Below are positions 5,569-8,158 of a DNA stretch of 8,158 nucleotides, in pieces (positions within the stretch are counted from its first letter, which is position 1; every line of letters begins with the position of its first letter). Where the stretch lies: contig DYCW01000313.1 of NCBI GenBank assembly GCA_019417865.1, positions 1-8,158 on the forward strand, in the 5' to 3' direction. This DNA comes from Ruminococcus sp. GTDB lineage: Bacteria > Bacillota > Clostridia > Oscillospirales > Ruminococcaceae. The notes under the pieces are model-generated. The model was not told the DNA's origin, made no database searches, and worked only from the letters and a program-made list of their open reading frames with translations. Made by a program: the position numbers and the translations under genes.

Positions 5569-5670
5569 GTTTGCCGCTTTTTTCCTAAGCCGTACAAATT
5601 GATGCATATACTGGTTCTGTCAGATTATTGCATCTTCGATAACTTTGAGAAATAAAAATGGGAGGTCACT

Positions 5671-6690
5671 ATGAAAGAACAACTGGAAGCTATCCGAAGT
5701 GAGGCAGAAGCTGCTCTGCAGGTCTGCACGGATGCAAAACAACTGGATGCCATTCGGGTACAGTACCTCGGCAAAAAGGGGGCACTGACTGCCATCCTCA
5801 AACAGATGGGCAAACTCTCTACGGAAGAACGCCCTGTTATGGGGCAGATGGCCAATGCAGTACGGGCAGATATTGAATCGGCAATTGCACAGCAGCAGAA
5901 AGCCATTGCAGAAGCTGCACTGATACAAAAGCTGCAATCTGAAACGCTGGACATCACCTTGCCAGGTAAGAAAAAGAAGATCGGCGGTCTGCATCCGCTA
6001 ACTATTGTAGAAAATGAAATTAAGGAAATTTTCCTCGGCATGGGCTTTTCTGTTGCAGATGGACCAGAAGTGGAATATGATTACTACAACTTTGAAGCAC
6101 TGAATCTGCCGCCAGATCATCCGGCAAGAGATACACAGGACACCTTTTATATCACAGATAACATCCTGCTTCGTACACAGACTTCTTCTGTACAGGTACA
6201 TGTTATGGAACAGCAAAAACCACCAATTCGGGTTATTTCACCGGGACGGGTATTCCGTTCTGATGCCATTGATGCCACGCACTCTCCCCTGTTCCATCAG
6301 ATAGAAGGTTTGGTCGTAGACAAGGGCATTACCATGGCTGACCTGAAGGGCACATTGGAACTGCTCATGCAGCGACTGTACGGCGAGGACTGCAAGATTC
6401 GCTTGCGTCCACATCACTTCCCGTTTACAGAACCCAGTGCAGAAGTCGATGTAATGTGCTACAACTGCTATGGCAAGGGTTGCCGTCTCTGCAAGGGAGA
6501 AGGGTATATTGAATTGCTGGGTGCTGGTATGGTACATCCAAAGGTGCTGGAGGGATGTGGCATTGACAGCAGTGTCTATTCCGGTTTCGCATTTGGACTT
6601 GGTTTGGAACGTGTTGTCATGCGGCGGTACAACATCCAGGATATGCGTCTGCTGTTTGAGAATGACTATCGTTTTCTGGAACAATTCTAA
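5671..6690 (+). CDS. pheS: Phenylalanine-tRNA ligase alpha subunit
   Basis: The 339-residue catalytic subunit of the cytoplasmic alpha2-beta2 enzyme charges tRNA-Phe with phenylalanine using ATP. The N-terminal coiled-coil arm (about 1-90) contacts tRNA. The class II synthetase core follows: HPLTIVENEIKEIFLGMGF (108-126, motif 1 region), LNLPPDHPARDTQDTFY (144-160), LLRTQTSSVQ (166-175), motif 2 VFRSDAIDATHSPLFHQIEG (194-213), and motif 3 GFAFGLGLERVVMRRY (305-320). Ala307 corresponds to the residue of the phenylalanine pocket known from E. coli (Ala294). A CxxC-x4-CxxC cluster (Cys263, 266, 271, 274) could bind zinc; I know similar clusters from clostridial PheS. Length is normal for the family. 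GGGAGG lies 5 bases before the ATG. It is the first gene after the T-box and forms an operon with pheT. Confidence 0.98.
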   Translation: MKEQLEAIRSEAEAALQVCTDAKQLDAIRVQYLGKKGALTAILKQMGKLSTEERPVMGQMANAVRADIESAIAQQQKAIAEAALIQKLQSETLDITLPGKKKKIGGLHPLTIVENEIKEIFLGMGFSVADGPEVEYDYYNFEALNLPPDHPARDTQDTFYITDNILLRTQTSSVQVHVMEQQKPPIRVISPGRVFRSDAIDATHSPLFHQIEGLVVDKGITMADLKGTLELLMQRLYGEDCKIRLRPHHFPFTEPSAEVDVMCYNCYGKGCRLCKGEGYIELLGAGMVHPKVLEGCGIDSSVYSGFAFGLGLERVVMRRYNIQDMRLLFENDYRFLEQF

Positions 6691-6714
6691 TTGCAGTGAA
6701 GGAGGAGAAATAGC

Positions 6715-8158
6715 ATGAATTTATCAATGAAATGGCTTTCAGACTATGTAACATTGGATACAACCGTAAAAGAATTTTGTGCTGCCATGACAATGAGCGG
6801 CTCAAAAGTAGAAGTTGCCACAGAGGAAGGCAGCGAAATTCAGAATGTCGTTGTCGGTAAACTGCTTTCTGTCGTGCCGCACGAAAACTCTGACCATCTG
6901 GTCGTTTGTCAAGTGGATGTCGGACAGGAACAGCCGATTCAAATTGTGACAGGTGCTCCGAATGTCAAGGCAGGCGATATTGTACCGGTTGCACTCTGCG
7001 GTGCAGAACTGCCGAACGGCGTAAAGATTAAGAAAGGCAAGCTGCGTGGCGTGGAAAGTAATGGAATGCTCTGTTCTCTCGGTGAACTGGGTTTGACCGT
7101 ACATGATTTCCCATACGCCATTGCAGATGGCATCTTTATTATACAGGAGGATTGCCAGATTGGACAGGATATTCATGAAGCAATCGGTTTAAATGACACC
7201 TCTGTGGAATTTGAAATTACCTCAAATCGTCCAGACTGTCTCTCTGTAACCGGTCTGGCACGAGAAGCAGCTGCAACGTATCATGTACCGCTGCACATTT
7301 CAAAGCCACAGTTCAAAGGCATAGACGGCAACATTCAGGATGAACTGCAAGTGGAAATTATCAATCAAGAAAAGTGTCCCCGTTATGCTGCCGGTATTGT
7401 CAAGAATGTTAAAATTGCACCCTCTCCACGCTGGATGCGGGAACGGCTGCGGGCAAGCGGTGTCCGCCCGATCAACAATCTTGTAGATATCACGAACTAT
7501 GTGATGTTGGAATTTGGTCAACCGATGCATGCATTTGATCTGCGGTATGTCAAGGATGGGCATATTATTGTCAGAAATGCTGCTGAAGGCGAATCCATTA
7601 CCACACTGGACGGCATAACCCGGACGCTTTCTCCAGAGATGTTGGTGATTGCAGATACCGAAAAGCCGATTGCAGTTGCTGGTGTTATGGGCGGCGAATA
7701 TAGTGGGATTATGGACGATACCCATACCGTTGTATTTGAATCAGCTTATTTTGAACCGGTACAGGTACGCCGAACTGCAAAAAAACTGGGGATGCGGACA
7801 GATGCTTCTGCACGTTACGAAAAGGGTCTGGATCCGGAAGGCTGTCTGCGGACACTGGAACGGGCATTTGAGCTGGTAGAGCTTCTGGGTGCTGGTGAAC
7901 CGGTTCGCACTCATATTGATCTGAACTACAATAAAAAACAGCGAAATCAAATTCCATTTGACCCAGATTGGATCAACGCCTTCCTTGGTACAAAAATCTC
8001 CAGAGAATCCATGTGTGAAACCATGAAAATGTTAGAAATCGAAGTAGACGGCGACACCTGCATTTCCCCTAGCTTCCGAATTGATCTGGAACGTCCGGCA
8101 GATCTGGCGGAGGAAGTCGCTCGGATTTATGGTTATAATAACATTCCGTCTACTGTTA
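6715..8158 (+). CDS. pheT: Phenylalanine-tRNA ligase beta subunit, 5' part
   Basis: The frame is open from the ATG at 6715 to the window edge, 481 codons, without stop or frameshift; family members have about 790-800 residues, so roughly 60% is present. The N-terminus MNLSMKWLSDYV is typical. An OB-fold tRNA-binding domain (about 40-150) contains SDHLVVCQVDVG, IVTGAPNVKAGD and KLRGVESNGMLCS. EITSNRPDCLSVTGLAREAA (about 167-186) leads into the B3/B4 editing region (about 205-390), with RPINNLVDITNYVMLEFGQP (251-270) and AVAGVMGGEYSG; this domain removes mischarged Tyr in the family. The last part, RIDLERPADLAEEVARIYGY, is the end of the B5 domain. The gene starts 24 bases after pheS with AAGGAGG 9 bases upstream. 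The C-terminal anticodon-binding domain lies outside the window. Confidence 0.97.
   Translation, partial: MNLSMKWLSDYVTLDTTVKEFCAAMTMSGSKVEVATEEGSEIQNVVVGKLLSVVPHENSDHLVVCQVDVGQEQPIQIVTGAPNVKAGDIVPVALCGAELPNGVKIKKGKLRGVESNGMLCSLGELGLTVHDFPYAIADGIFIIQEDCQIGQDIHEAIGLNDTSVEFEITSNRPDCLSVTGLAREAAATYHVPLHISKPQFKGIDGNIQDELQVEIINQEKCPRYAAGIVKNVKIAPSPRWMRERLRASGVRPINNLVDITNYVMLEFGQPMHAFDLRYVKDGHIIVRNAAEGESITTLDGITRTLSPEMLVIADTEKPIAVAGVMGGEYSGIMDDTHTVVFESAYFEPVQVRRTAKKLGMRTDASARYEKGLDPEGCLRTLERAFELVELLGAGEPVRTHIDLNYNKKQRNQIPFDPDWINAFLGTKISRESMCETMKMLEIEVDGDTCISPSFRIDLERPADLAEEVARIYGYNNIPSTV

Noticed and set aside
5602..5655. Short open frame of 17 codons between the T-box terminator and pheS, with two Phe codons near its end, as a possible leader peptide
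   Set aside because: No ribosome site precedes it and two Phe among 17 residues is not a Phe-run. Control is already explained by the T-box.

Overview
The window looks like chromosomal DNA from an anaerobic Gram-positive Bacillota of the Ruminococcus/Oscillospiraceae type. The evidence is a secreted protein with a dockerin-like module and long threonine-rich linkers, a class B-type sortase with its own threonine-rich stalk, a lipoprotein, DUF1294 and DUF6106 family membrane proteins, consensus sigma-A promoters with AGGAGG ribosome sites, and a T-box leader ahead of pheST. The genus is inferred from these traits, not from a database match.

Left part (1-5280): all genes lie on the minus strand. 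Read in the direction of transcription they are a DUF6106-like membrane protein (5189-4680), a DUF1294 membrane protein (4668-4399), a dockerin-like GH25 lysozyme (4227-2758), a sortase (2634-1795), the NAD(P)H-hydrate dehydratase NnrD (1720-842) and a lipoprotein of unknown function (755-120). The first two form a short operon with its own promoter. The lysozyme has its own promoter and terminator. The sortase has a perfect TTGACA-N17-TATAAT promoter directly after that terminator. A strong hairpin then separates the sortase from nnrD, with no visible room for a new promoter between hairpin and nnrD start. The lipoprotein probably follows nnrD on one transcript. In several cases the true start lies well inside the longest open frame; ribosome sites, promoters and hairpins decide it.

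Right part (5281-8158, plus strand): a divergent promoter drives a phenylalanine-specific T-box leader (about 5317-5568, specifier codon UUC) ending in an intrinsic terminator, followed by pheS (complete) and pheT (5' 481 codons, cut by the window edge). When uncharged tRNA-Phe is plentiful the leader should fold into the antiterminator and let RNA polymerase reach pheST. The two divergent promoters have their -35 boxes only 8 bp apart.

No tRNA or rRNA genes, insertion sequences, CRISPR arrays or clear horizontally acquired islands were seen. The more unusual points are the N-terminal dockerin-like module on a peptidoglycan hydrolase beside a sortase with a similar linker, the divergent T-box bulge, the hairpin abutting the nnrD ribosome site, and a long AT-rich palindrome upstream of the lysozyme promoter. 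I found no convincing evidence for an entirely new biological system.
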